Assembly: GCA_963770635.1 (NCBI GenBank)
Contig: CAVYQI010000002.1
Coordinates: 62,001-126,000 of the forward strand
DNA length: 64,000 nt
Source of the DNA: DASZIT01 sp963770635
GTDB taxonomy: Bacteria; Actinomycetota; Acidimicrobiia; Acidimicrobiales; RAAP-2
Direction: 5' to 3'
The notes below the pieces were generated by a model. That model was not told the DNA's origin. It saw only the letters and a program-made list of their open reading frames with translations, and searched no databases. The position numbers and the translations under genes are program-made. This document shows, in pieces, positions 44,428 through 53,174 of the stretch; within the stretch, counting starts at the first letter, position 1; each line of letters starts with the position of its first letter.

Positions 44428-44907
44428 TTACCTAATCGGTTCGGGGATCAACGAGAGACCCTCGCGGCCGGGACCCGGCACCGCCTTCACATCTCGGGGG
44501 CCGATCCGTTCACCGCAGGATTCACAGATCAGGACCGCATCGGCCACCTGGCCGCAGTCGCGGTGCACGACCTGGATCGGAGGCCCGGCGGGGGCGGCGT
44601 GAGCATCCCCCCACTGGCGCATGGCCGTCAGCACCGGCCAGATATCGCGGCCCCGGTCAGTGAGTTTGTAGTCATGGCGCGGGGGACGCTCCGAGTAGGG
44701 GACCTTCTTGAGCACATCGGCCTCGACCAGGTGATTGAGACGCTGCTGGAGAATATTCCGGGAGATACCCAGTCGCTGTTGGAAGTCATCGAAGCGGGTG
44801 ATGCCCATGAACGCGTCCCGGATGATGAGCATGCTCCACCATTCGCCCACGATCTCGAGGCACTGCGCCACCGAGCAGTCCATCTCCGAAAAACTCTTCC
44901 GTTCCAC
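44428..44907 (-). CDS. HxlR-family regulator
   Basis: 159 residues, GTG start. Winged helix: CSVAQCLEIVGEWWSMLIIRDAFMGITRFDDFQQRLGISRNILQQRLNHLVEADVLKKVPYSERPPRHDYKLTDRG. The C-terminal extension has four Cys (HRDCGQ, LICESCGERI), which could bind zinc or sense redox. It is divergent from a DHA2 exporter with an inverted repeat between them, so it likely controls that exporter and itself. Confidence 0.88.
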   Translation of the reverse strand: MERKSFSEMDCSVAQCLEIVGEWWSMLIIRDAFMGITRFDDFQQRLGISRNILQQRLNHLVEADVLKKVPYSERPPRHDYKLTDRGRDIWPVLTAMRQWGDAHAAPAGPPIQVVHRDCGQVADAVLICESCGERIGPRDVKAVPGPGREGLSLIPEPIR

Positions 44908-44924
44908 ACCGTCATCTTAGTCAG

Positions 44925-44942
44925 TTGCATAATAGAATGCAA
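44925..44942. promoter_or_regulatory. Candidate HxlR operator
   Basis: TTGCAT-AATAGA-ATGCAA, perfect 6-bp arms and 6-base centre, in the 53-base gap between the divergent regulator and exporter starts. A further GATGCATTGCATG lies at 44951-44963 over the exporter start. Confidence 0.7.
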
Positions 44943-44960
44943 TCTCTTAGGATGCATTGC

Positions 44961-46460
44961 ATGACAGAACTCACCTTGCGGGACGGCGGAGCCGCCCCCA
45001 CGACCGTTGGAACCGCAGAACCTCGGGGTGAGAGGTCGGGGAGAGGGCGGGCGGTGGTCTTCGTGGTGACGGCGCTGGGGGCGTTCATGGTCTCGTTGGA
45101 CCTATCCATCGTCAATGTGGCCTTCCCAGCCCTCGAGCGGACCTTCCCCCATGACTCCCGGGCGGCGTTGGCCTGGGTCATCACCGGGTACAGCATCGTG
45201 TTCGGTTCCCTGTTGGTCACGGCCGGTCGCACGGCCGACCGGCTCGGGAGTCGGCGCTTGTTCTTTTCCGGCTTGGCCGTGTTCAGCCTGGGGTCCGCCC
45301 TCTGCGGGTTGGCGCCGTCGGCCGCGCTCCTCATCGCCGGCCGGTTTATCCAGGGTGCGGGAGCGGCCGCCATGCTGCCGGCCTCCCTCGCGCTGTTGCT
45401 GGGTGCCTTTCCGACCGAGCGTCGCTCTCAGGTGGTGGCGCTCTGGGGTGGCGTCGGGGCCCTGGCCGTCGCCACCGGTCCGTCGTTGGGTGCGGGGCTG
45501 ATCTCGGCCGGCGGTTGGCGGCTGGTGTTCTATGTCAACCTGCCCATTGCCGCCGTTGCCTGGTTGGTCGGGCGTCGGGTGCTGACCGAGACGACCTCGG
45601 CGGGAACCCATGGCACACCGGACTACCTCGGCGTGGGACTGGTCAGCCTCGGACTGGCCAGCTTGGTGCTGGCCATTTCCGAGGGGCCTACCTGGGGCTG
45701 GACCAGTGGGCGCATCATCGGGCTCATCCTCTTTGCCGTGGGTCTGGGTGCCGCTTTCCTCCGCCGTTCCTCCCGTCATCCCCATCCGGTGTTGGACCTC
45801 ACCCTCTTCTCCGCCCGATCCTTCAGTGTGGCCAATGCCGCGACGCTTCTCTATGCCATGGGTTTCTTTGCCATGTTGCTCGGCAACATCCTCTTCCTCA
45901 CCAGCGTCTGGCACTATTCGATATTGAAGGCAGGTCTGGCGGTGACCCCGGGTCCACTGGTGGTTGCCGCGGTATCCGCCCCCGCCGGCCGGCTGGCGGC
46001 GCGAATCGGCTTTCGTCCGGTGCTGCTGGTCGGCTTCTCCGTTTTCGTCGGCGGGCTGGTGTTGTACGCGCTCGGGGTCGGTCTCACTCCCGACTATGTG
46101 TCGGAGTGGCTGCCGGCCACGCTGATCACTGGCCTCGGGATCGGATTGACGTTTCCGGTCCTGAGCGCGGCGGCGGTGTCGAGCCTCCACCCCCAACGGT
46201 TCGCGGTCGGCAGCGCCGTCAATCAAACGGCTCGCCAGATCGGTGGGGCATTCGGAGTCGCGGTCCTGGTGGTCATCCTCGGCACACCGCACTCCGAAGC
46301 CGCAGCGCTGACCACCTTCCGGCACCTCTGGCTGTATGCGGCGTCCATGGCTCTGGCCTCCGGCCTGCTCTGCACATTGCTCAAGCAACGGATGGCACCC
46401 GCCGAGGCCAAGACGGTGACCGCGGTGGCACCGATTGTCGTCGCCGAACCTGCGTCGTAG
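44961..46460 (+). CDS. DHA2-family MFS exporter
   Basis: 499 residues from ATG 44961. About 14 helices; FMVSLDLSIVNVAFPALE in helix 1, AGRTADRLGSRRLFFSG (motif A), GAGAAAMLPASLALLLG and QTARQIGGAFGVAVLVV. Probable multidrug or metabolite exporter controlled by the adjacent HxlR protein. Confidence 0.88.
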   Translation: MTELTLRDGGAAPTTVGTAEPRGERSGRGRAVVFVVTALGAFMVSLDLSIVNVAFPALERTFPHDSRAALAWVITGYSIVFGSLLVTAGRTADRLGSRRLFFSGLAVFSLGSALCGLAPSAALLIAGRFIQGAGAAAMLPASLALLLGAFPTERRSQVVALWGGVGALAVATGPSLGAGLISAGGWRLVFYVNLPIAAVAWLVGRRVLTETTSAGTHGTPDYLGVGLVSLGLASLVLAISEGPTWGWTSGRIIGLILFAVGLGAAFLRRSSRHPHPVLDLTLFSARSFSVANAATLLYAMGFFAMLLGNILFLTSVWHYSILKAGLAVTPGPLVVAAVSAPAGRLAARIGFRPVLLVGFSVFVGGLVLYALGVGLTPDYVSEWLPATLITGLGIGLTFPVLSAAAVSSLHPQRFAVGSAVNQTARQIGGAFGVAVLVVILGTPHSEAAALTTFRHLWLYAASMALASGLLCTLLKQRMAPAEAKTVTAVAPIVVAEPAS

Positions 46461-46591
46461 TCGCCCACCGCTGGTATGTCTGCAGACTCATGGTCGAGCG
46501 ACCTAGACGTCGTCGCCGAGTTCCCTGATCCATCTAGCCTGGAAGTCAGTCGGCAACCTAGCGAAGGCCTGACCCATGAACGAGTCCAACG

Positions 46592-47557
46592 ATGGCTGAG
46601 CCGCTGCGATGGGGGTTGATCGGAACGGGTTCGATCGCTTCGACTTTCGCCACCGACCTGGCGTTGACCGACTCCGGGCGGATCGTGGCGGTTGGGTCGC
46701 GGCGCCAGCAGTCGGCAGACCGTTTCGGCGAACGGTTCGGGATACCCCACCGGCACCCGTCGTACCAGGGACTGGTGGAAGACCCTGAGGTGGATGTGGT
46801 CTACGTGGCCACACCGCATCCGATGCATCTCCCTGACGCGCTCTTGGCCCTCGAACACGGCAAGCCGGCCCTGGTCGAAAAGGCGTTCACCATGAACGCC
46901 GCCGAGGCGCGCACCTTGGTTGACGCGGCCAGAGACAAAGGCCTCTTCTTGATGGAGGCGATGTGGACCCGGTTTCTCCCGCACATGATCGAGATCCGCC
47001 GGCTCGTCGAAGAGGGGACGTTGGGCGAGATCGTCACGGTGACTGCCGACTTCGGACGACGGTTCCGACCGGATCCGGCGTCGAGGCTCTTTGCTCCGGA
47101 ACTGGGTGGCAGCGCGCTGCTCGATCTCGGGGTCTACCCGGTGTCGTTCGCGTCGATGCTGCTCGGGGCGCCGGATCGGCTTACGGCCATGATCGAGCCC
47201 TCGTTCACCGGGGTGGATGGCCAGACATCGATGCTCTTCGGTTACCAGCACGGCGCCCAGGCGGTGCTCACTTGCACGTCGAGCGCCACCAGCCCGACCC
47301 GGGGCACCATCGTCGGCACCGAGGCCCGCATCGACATCGACGAAGACTTCTACCGTCCGGTCGGCTTCACCCTGGTGCCCCGGAATGGCACCCCGTCCCG
47401 GGTCGACTTCCCCCGACCCGGACGCGGGCTCAGCCACGAAGCCGACGAGGTCGCCCGTTGCCTCCGGGCGGGTCTTCTCGAGAGCCCGGTGATGCCGTTG
47501 GCGGAGAGCGTCTCGGTCATGGAGACGCTCGACGCCGTACTCGCCCACTCCAAATGA
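46592..47557 (+). CDS. Gfo/Idh/MocA-family dehydrogenase
   Basis: 321 residues. Rossmann start RWGLIGTGSIASTFATDL, then VDVVYVATPHPMHLPDAL and the catalytic-lysine motif KPALVEKAFTMN (EKP-type), followed by the beta-sheet substrate domain (LGGSALLDLGVYPVSFASMLLG). Such enzymes oxidise or reduce sugars, inositols or dihydrodiols with NAD(P). It lies 143 bases upstream of a sugar ABC importer, so a sugar substrate is likely. Confidence 0.87.
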   Translation: MAEPLRWGLIGTGSIASTFATDLALTDSGRIVAVGSRRQQSADRFGERFGIPHRHPSYQGLVEDPEVDVVYVATPHPMHLPDALLALEHGKPALVEKAFTMNAAEARTLVDAARDKGLFLMEAMWTRFLPHMIEIRRLVEEGTLGEIVTVTADFGRRFRPDPASRLFAPELGGSALLDLGVYPVSFASMLLGAPDRLTAMIEPSFTGVDGQTSMLFGYQHGAQAVLTCTSSATSPTRGTIVGTEARIDIDEDFYRPVGFTLVPRNGTPSRVDFPRPGRGLSHEADEVARCLRAGLLESPVMPLAESVSVMETLDAVLAHSK

Positions 47558-47700
47558 CGTCGCGGCGGAATACGCCTCCGACCAGCTGGTATGAAAGAAC
47601 CGTCACACAATAGTCACTGTGCTGTAACGTCGAGAACGAGGCCCTGAAATCGAGCCTCGACAGCAAACCATGAACGAATCACTAGCCGGGGGGAATCACC

Positions 47701-48909
47701 TTGAAACTCAACAGTAAGAGGGCACTCGTGACGATGTTGCTCGTGGGCGGGCTTATTGCCACCGCCTGCAGCAGTAACAACTCATCGTCCACCACCACGA
47801 CGACATCAGGATCCGGAGGGTCCTCGGGCTCGCTCTCGGTGACGTCGTTCACCAACGACTTCTCGGCCATGACCAGCCTCACGAGCGTGGCTTCCCAAGG
47901 GCACGGCAGTGTGGCGGTAATCCTTCCCGACACAGTGTCCTCGGCCCGCTACACCGAGTTCGACGCCCCTTACCTGCAGGAGGCCTTCCAGAAGGCCGGC
48001 TTGACCTCATCCCAGTTCAGCATCGTGAATGCCCAAGGGAGTGACTCCACCCAGCTGACCGACGCCCAATCGGCTATCACTTCGGGCGCCAGCGTGCTGG
48101 TGGTGGACGCCCTCGATTCAGGGGTCGGAGCGCAGATCGAGTCCTACGCCACCGCCCATGGGGTACCGGTGGTCGACTACGACCGGCTGGTCCTCGGTGG
48201 GAGCCGCAAGTACTACGTGAGCTTCGACAACGTCCGGGTGGGAACCCTCATCGGCCAGGGCATGGTCTCCTGCGTCGCCGCCTGGAAGGTCGCCAAGCCC
48301 AACCTGGCGGTGATGGTGGGCGCGCCGACGGACAACAACGCCACGCTCTTCGCGCAGGGCTACAACGCGGTGTTGAACCCGCTGTTCAGCGCCGGCACCT
48401 GGACCAAGTCGGCGACCCCGGCCGGTACCTGGGACCCACCCACGGCGGCGACCGAATTCCAGCAGGCGTACACCGCCCATCCCGCCATCAACGCCGCGCT
48501 CGTCCCCAATGACGAGAACGCCGCACCGATCATCACCTACCTCAAGACCCTGAACATCCCGGCGATGAAGTTCCCGATCACCGGTCAGGACGCCACCCTG
48601 GTCGGCTTGCAGAACATCATCTCGGGATACCAGTGCGGAACGGTGTACAAGCCGATCTACGTCGAGGCGCAGGCCGCCGCCGCGCTGGCCCTGTATCTGC
48701 GGGCGGGCCAGACCCCCCCGTCCGGCCTGGTCAACGGCCACACCCAAGACACCACCGCCCACGTCTCGGTGGCTTCGACGTTGCTGGTACCTCTGTGGGT
48801 GACTCCGACCAACATCGAGTCCACCGTCATCAAGGACCAGTTTGTGACCGCTGCGCAGCTTTGCGCCGCTCCGTACACGGCCGACTGCGCCACCTACGGC
48901 ATAAGCTGA
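47701..48909 (+). CDS. Sugar ABC transporter substrate-binding lipoprotein
   Basis: 402 residues, TTG start with GGGGGGAAT upstream. Lipoprotein signal MLLVGGLIATAC, Thr/Ser/Gly linker, then a periplasmic-binding fold of the xylose/ribose type: GSVAVILPDTVSSARYTEFDAPYLQEAFQKAG, ASVLVVDALDSGVG, HGVPVVDYDRLVLGGSRKYYVSFDN and FPITGQDATLVGLQNI. It captures the sugar for the ATPase and permease downstream. Confidence 0.9.
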   Translation: MKLNSKRALVTMLLVGGLIATACSSNNSSSTTTTTSGSGGSSGSLSVTSFTNDFSAMTSLTSVASQGHGSVAVILPDTVSSARYTEFDAPYLQEAFQKAGLTSSQFSIVNAQGSDSTQLTDAQSAITSGASVLVVDALDSGVGAQIESYATAHGVPVVDYDRLVLGGSRKYYVSFDNVRVGTLIGQGMVSCVAAWKVAKPNLAVMVGAPTDNNATLFAQGYNAVLNPLFSAGTWTKSATPAGTWDPPTAATEFQQAYTAHPAINAALVPNDENAAPIITYLKTLNIPAMKFPITGQDATLVGLQNIISGYQCGTVYKPIYVEAQAAAALALYLRAGQTPPSGLVNGHTQDTTAHVSVASTLLVPLWVTPTNIESTVIKDQFVTAAQLCAAPYTADCATYGIS

Positions 48910-48933
48910 CCGGGTGATCCGAGTCGTTCAGGC

Positions 48934-48971
48934 CCACTCTCCGCAGCGATGAGTATCACTGCGGAGAGTGG
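48934..48971 (+). promoter_or_regulatory. Perfect 13-bp hairpin enclosing the ATPase start codon
   Basis: CCACTCTCCGCAG (48934-48946) pairs exactly with CTGCGGAGAGTGG (48959-48971); the 12-base loop contains the ATG at 48949. It lies 24 bases after the binding-protein stop. It could stabilise the upstream mRNA and lower ATPase translation, giving more binding protein than transporter. Confidence 0.75.
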
Positions 48972-49773
48972 CGCCACGACGATCAGCGAGGACGCCGGCC
49001 AGCCGCTGTTGAGCCTGCGAGGAATCTCCAAGAGCTTTGGGGCCGTGCAGGCACTGCGCAATGTCGACCTCGAGATTCCGGCCGGGAAGATCACCGCCCT
49101 GGTCGGGGACAACGGGGCCGGAAAGTCCACCATGATCAAGACCATCTCGGGGATCTGGCCCCCGACATCGGGAAGGATCCTCTGGATGGGCAAGCCGGCA
49201 ACCATTCGTACGCCGAGGGATGCCGATGCGCTCGGAATCGCCACGGTGTACCAGGATCTCGCCTTGTGCGACAACCTCGACATCGTGCAGAACATGTTCC
49301 TCGGCCACGAAAGGCTCAAGTATCACCTGCTCGACGAGACCGACATGGAGAAGACCGCCAAACAGACATTGTCCGACTTGTCGGTGACGACCGTGGCTTC
49401 GGTCCGCCAGCCGGTCGGATCGCTGTCGGGCGGTCAACGCCAGTCGGTGGCGGTGGCCCGAGCAGTGATGCGGGAGGCCAAGTTGGTGATCATGGACGAG
49501 CCCACCGCCGCCCTCGGAGTCTCGCAGACGGCCCAGGTGCTCGACCTCATCCATCGACTCGGCTCCCGGGGTATCGCGGTGTTGGTGATCTCTCACAACC
49601 TCACCGATGTCTTCGAGGTGGCCGATCGCCTGGCCGTTCTCTACCTGGGAAACCTGGTGAGCAGCGGCCCGATCTCCGAGTACGACACCCAGAGCACGGT
49701 CGAACTGATCACCACCGGCAGCCAATCGCATCCCGAACAGCATGACGGGGCGACTTCGGGAAGCACGAGCTGA
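48949..49773 (+). CDS. Sugar ABC transporter ATP-binding protein
   Basis: 274 residues, single nucleotide-binding domain: Walker A VGDNGAGKST, Q-loop VYQDLALCDNLDIVQNMFLG, signature SLSGGQRQSVAVARAV, Walker B LVIMDEPTAAL and switch ISHNLTDV. XylG/RbsA proteins usually have two tandem domains (about 500 residues), so this is the half-size FrcA-like form. No clear ribosome site precedes the ATG, which is in a hairpin loop. Confidence 0.9.
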   Translation: MSITAESGATTISEDAGQPLLSLRGISKSFGAVQALRNVDLEIPAGKITALVGDNGAGKSTMIKTISGIWPPTSGRILWMGKPATIRTPRDADALGIATVYQDLALCDNLDIVQNMFLGHERLKYHLLDETDMEKTAKQTLSDLSVTTVASVRQPVGSLSGGQRQSVAVARAVMREAKLVIMDEPTAALGVSQTAQVLDLIHRLGSRGIAVLVISHNLTDVFEVADRLAVLYLGNLVSSGPISEYDTQSTVELITTGSQSHPEQHDGATSGSTS

Positions 49774-49782
49774 AGCTGATCC

Positions 49783-51120
49783 ATGACCACCCAGCAGACC
49801 CCATCTACCTCTGACTCGGCGCCGCCGTCAGCGACCGAACCCGCGGCCGACGGCGCGGGATCCCCGGCCGACGAGATCCCGGCCGCCGCCGTCGTCCAAG
49901 CTCCCGAACTGAGCGACTCGTTCGGCGAGTACCTCCGGGCTTGGGCCAAGCGCATCCGCAATGGTGAGAGCGGGGTACTGCCAGTCCTCGGCGGCCTCAT
50001 CATCTTGATCGTCATCTTCCAGATCCAAAGCTCGGCGTTCCTATCGACCAGAAACTTCAGCAACCTCCTGGTGCAGGGCGCTCCGTACGTGCTGCTGGGG
50101 ATGGCCGAGGTGTGGGTCCTCATCCTCGGCGAGATCGACCTGTCCGTCGGCTTCGTGGCGGGGATCGGGGGAGTGATCACCGCCATCCTGGCCGCATCAC
50201 CCGATAACTATCCCTGGTGGGCGGCCATCATCGTCGCCATCATCGCGACCGGGGCCATCGGCGGGGTCTGGGGCATCTTGGTCATCCGGCTGAACCTGCC
50301 GTCCTTCGTCGTCACCCTGGCCGGCCTCCTGGGCATGGAGGGCCTCCTTCTCTACCTGGTCAATGCCCACGGGACCGGCGGCACTATTCGCATCACCGAC
50401 AAGGCCCTGAACGACCTGTCCAACGGCAATCTCAGCCCGGCGGCCGGCTGGATCGTGATGGCGGCGGCCGTGGCGTTGTTCGGTGCGATGACCATCCTGC
50501 GGGATCGGCGTCGTCGGGCCGGCGGCCTGGTCGCACCGCCGCTACCGGTGACCCTCTCCAAGGTGGTGGCGGTGGCGGCAGCCGGGGTGGCCCTGGTCTA
50601 TGTCTGCAACCTCAACCGGGGAAGTGCGTTCGTCGTGTTGGAAGGGGTTCCCTATCCGGTGCCGATCATCGTCGGCTTTCTGGTGCTGTATACGTTCACC
50701 CTCGGCCGGACCCGCTTCGGGCGCTATCTCTACGCCATCGGCGGAAATGCCGAGGCCGCCCGGCGAGGCGGTGTCAGCCTGGGTTGGAACCGCCTGTGGG
50801 CGTTCGTTCTGACCGGGGCTACCTCGGGGGTTGCCGGGATTCTTTACGCTTCTCGACTCGGCTCCATTTCCAACAACGTCGACGGCGGGACCCTGGTCCT
50901 CTACGCGGTGGCCGCCGCCGTCATCGGCGGCACCAGCCTCTTCGGCGGCCGGGGCAAGATGGTCCACGCCCTACTCGGCGGGCTGGTCATTGCCACCATC
51001 TACAACGGCATGGGTCTGATCGGGTTGGCCGCCTCCTACCAATTCATGGTCACGGCTCTGGTGTTGCTGGCCGCGGTGACCATCGATGCGTTGGCCCGCC
51101 GGGGCCGCGCCAACGCCTGA
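49783..51120 (+). CDS. Sugar ABC transporter permease (XylH type)
   Basis: 445 residues with an acidic 55-residue cytoplasmic leader and about ten helices. Family marks: GMAEVWVLILGEIDLSVGFVAGIGGVITA, LNLPSFVVTLAGLLGMEGLLLYLV, RTRFGRYLYAIGGNAEAARRGGVSLGWNRLWAFVLTG (ATPase-contact loop) and AAAVIGGTSLFGGRGKMVHALLGG. Starts 9 bases after the ATPase stop. Confidence 0.9.
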   Translation: MTTQQTPSTSDSAPPSATEPAADGAGSPADEIPAAAVVQAPELSDSFGEYLRAWAKRIRNGESGVLPVLGGLIILIVIFQIQSSAFLSTRNFSNLLVQGAPYVLLGMAEVWVLILGEIDLSVGFVAGIGGVITAILAASPDNYPWWAAIIVAIIATGAIGGVWGILVIRLNLPSFVVTLAGLLGMEGLLLYLVNAHGTGGTIRITDKALNDLSNGNLSPAAGWIVMAAAVALFGAMTILRDRRRRAGGLVAPPLPVTLSKVVAVAAAGVALVYVCNLNRGSAFVVLEGVPYPVPIIVGFLVLYTFTLGRTRFGRYLYAIGGNAEAARRGGVSLGWNRLWAFVLTGATSGVAGILYASRLGSISNNVDGGTLVLYAVAAAVIGGTSLFGGRGKMVHALLGGLVIATIYNGMGLIGLAASYQFMVTALVLLAAVTIDALARRGRANA

Positions 51121-51153
51121 TCGATCCGCCCGCCTGGTGACAACCGCACGACC

Positions 51154-51429
51154 TCAACCGGCCGGCTCGGGTGCCGCGTCCCTTTCATCGTCATGGTAGG
51201 GGACAGGATGGTTGCCACCCATCTCGCTGAAGCGCTCGTTGAGGGTATGGGCGATGACGTCATGGTCATGTCTGCTGGGCTGGAGGGCACCGTAGAGAAC
51301 GGCTTCCAACTCGAGGTGGGTGCTCATGCCCCCCAGCTCGAAGTAGCGCAGCCAAAGCTCACCGTGGGTGAGCCCAGCTTCCTGGCGGTATCGGTCGAGC
51401 ACATCAGACGGGCCATCATCCATGGTCAC
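51154..51429 (-). CDS. Conserved hypothetical protein next to ANTAR regulator
   Basis: 91 residues: DDGPSDVLDRYRQEAGLTHGELWLRYFELGGMSTHLELEAVLYGALQPSRHDHDVIAHTLNERFSEMGGNHPVPY. Similar small proteins are common in actinobacteria and have no known role. GTG 51429 overlaps the upstream regulator by 14 bases; ATG 51423 is an alternative. Overlap with the ANTAR gene suggests coupled expression. Confidence 0.65.
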   Translation of the reverse strand: MTMDDGPSDVLDRYRQEAGLTHGELWLRYFELGGMSTHLELEAVLYGALQPSRHDHDVIAHTLNERFSEMGGNHPVPYHDDERDAAPEPAG

Positions 51430-52648
51430 CTGAGTCGTGAATGTTCACCTGGCGGTCGAAACATGCCGAGGAGCAGACGGTGGCTCCCGGGATTTTGACC
51501 ACGCGGCCACACACGGTGCAGCTAGGTCGCTGGTCAGGGGACCCGTAGGTGTGGAGGGCGGACTCTACGATGTACCGGGCCCGCTCGCTCAGGGGGCCGT
51601 CGTGTTCGACCGAGAACCGGCGGAGGGCGGTATAGGCGGCGTGTTCCCCGATGCCATTCCGCTCCATCAGCACCCCCTGGGCCTGAGCGATGACCTGCCG
51701 GGTTCGCAGCACCTCGCTGAGCTTGCTCGCGAGTTCCTCCTCGGTGGTGTCCAGGCCGGCATCGCCGAGGATGGTCGACGCCTCGGTGGCGAAGATGGAC
51801 GCAAGTTCCTGGTCCTTCGGCGCGAAGGCGGCGGTCGCCCGCGAATAGATGTTCAGAGCCCCCACCGGAACGCCGTGGGCCATCAACGGCGAGGACAGGA
51901 TCGAGTTGATGCCGAGCGCTCGGGCCTTGGGCACGAAGTCTGGCCACCGGGTCTCGTTGTGCAGGGATTCGGCGTGGAACCATCGTCCTTCGACCGAGGC
52001 GTCGACGCACGGACCCTCGCCGGTGGCGTACTGGCCGGCGTCCATATCGGTGATGGTCTGATCACTGGCCGCCACCGTGGACAGGTGCCCGCGGCGCCGA
52101 AGCGACACGCTCACCCCGTCGGCCCCACCGACGGTGACCTTGGCCAGAGTCACGACGAGTCGAAGGGCACCGTCGACCACGTCATCATTGGAGGGAATGG
52201 AGGTGACCTCCCTGAGCTGCTGGGTCAGCTCATGGATTCCGGAGGCGACCGGCGACCCGGACGGACCGTCCAGCTGTTCGGGGCCGAGGCGTCCAAGCTC
52301 TCCGGGGACGGGCTGGAGCTCATCTACCGGGATCATCTTGATCAAGCCGCTGATTTCGAGGAGATGGCCGACCTGCACCGAGGGGTCCCGGATGATGAGC
52401 GAGCCGCCGGAGAGCTTGAGCCGGATGGTCTCGCCGGCGATCACCGACAGTCCGGAAGCATCCAGATAGTCCAACTCCGCCAGGTCCAACGCGATGTTGA
52501 CATGGCCCCGGCCGATCATGCCGTCGAGATAGCCGCTCAAGTCGGGTGCGGTATGGATGTCGAGCTGGCCGCGGAGGGCAAGCACCGCATGATCACCGAC
52601 AAAGCTGGCATCGATGTCAAACGTCGGAAAACGCCCGCTGGTCGTCAC
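51416..52648 (-). CDS. STAS-GAF-ANTAR regulator with C-terminal Cys motif
   Basis: About 410 residues. An N-terminal STAS domain (FDIDASFVGDHAVLALRGQLDIHTAPDL, ALDLAELDYLDASGLSVIAG) is followed by a GAF domain (VSLRRRGHLSTVAASDQ, GEGPCVDASVEG, SILSSPLMAHGVPVGALNIYS) and an ANTAR RNA-binding domain (ELASKLSEVLRTRQVIAQAQGVLMERNGIGEHAAYTALRRFS). The tail CTVCGRVVKIPGATVCSSACFD may bind zinc. ANTAR proteins bind paired RNA hairpins and prevent termination. GTG 52648 is a best guess; the frame is open to 53113. Confidence 0.82.
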   Translation of the reverse strand: MTTSGRFPTFDIDASFVGDHAVLALRGQLDIHTAPDLSGYLDGMIGRGHVNIALDLAELDYLDASGLSVIAGETIRLKLSGGSLIIRDPSVQVGHLLEISGLIKMIPVDELQPVPGELGRLGPEQLDGPSGSPVASGIHELTQQLREVTSIPSNDDVVDGALRLVVTLAKVTVGGADGVSVSLRRRGHLSTVAASDQTITDMDAGQYATGEGPCVDASVEGRWFHAESLHNETRWPDFVPKARALGINSILSSPLMAHGVPVGALNIYSRATAAFAPKDQELASIFATEASTILGDAGLDTTEEELASKLSEVLRTRQVIAQAQGVLMERNGIGEHAAYTALRRFSVEHDGPLSERARYIVESALHTYGSPDQRPSCTVCGRVVKIPGATVCSSACFDRQVNIHDSGDHG

Positions 52649-53174
52649 TTTAGGTCGGTGACCAGGGACCAATGGGGGGCGGCAGCGCGAAACTCCACTG
52701 GGATCGCCACCTTCGGGGTTGGAGCCGACCTCACCGGCCGACCCAATCGAACCCTCGCTATTGAAGGCAACGCCAAGTGTACACCCCAACAGGACGGAAA
52801 CGCCGTAGCCCTTGGCGTGGACCACATGTTCGGGAACCCGTTCTCTGTTGAAGAAGAAGCCGGGGACCATCGATTCGGCGGAGAGTGAGAACTCGTCACT
52901 CGGTGTCGGGATCCCCGTGTCGGTGGTGGTAACCGATTTGGGGTGTCGTCGGTCATATTCTCGGGCCAAGCATCGCCGGCCGCACATAGTCACGGGCTGC
53001 CCGAAATATGGTGTGGCCTGGGGATTCAGCCCGATGGACCCCGCATGCCGCGACCTGGTCCACAGGGTAGGCGGCCCCTCGAAGGGATTCCTCGATCGTC
53101 CGCTCCTCGGCACCCGATTGCGGTCAGACGAGATCGTCGTAAATGACCCGGCTGCTGGCTAACCTGCCGAGCAG
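52649..53174. other. Long upstream region, no clear gene
   Basis: 526 bases between the divergent regulator and DMT transporter. The regulator's frame stays open to 53113 but the residues there show no domain; part may be a longer N-terminus. No repeat, hairpin pair or operator was recognised by eye. A single strong call cannot be made. Confidence 0.35.
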
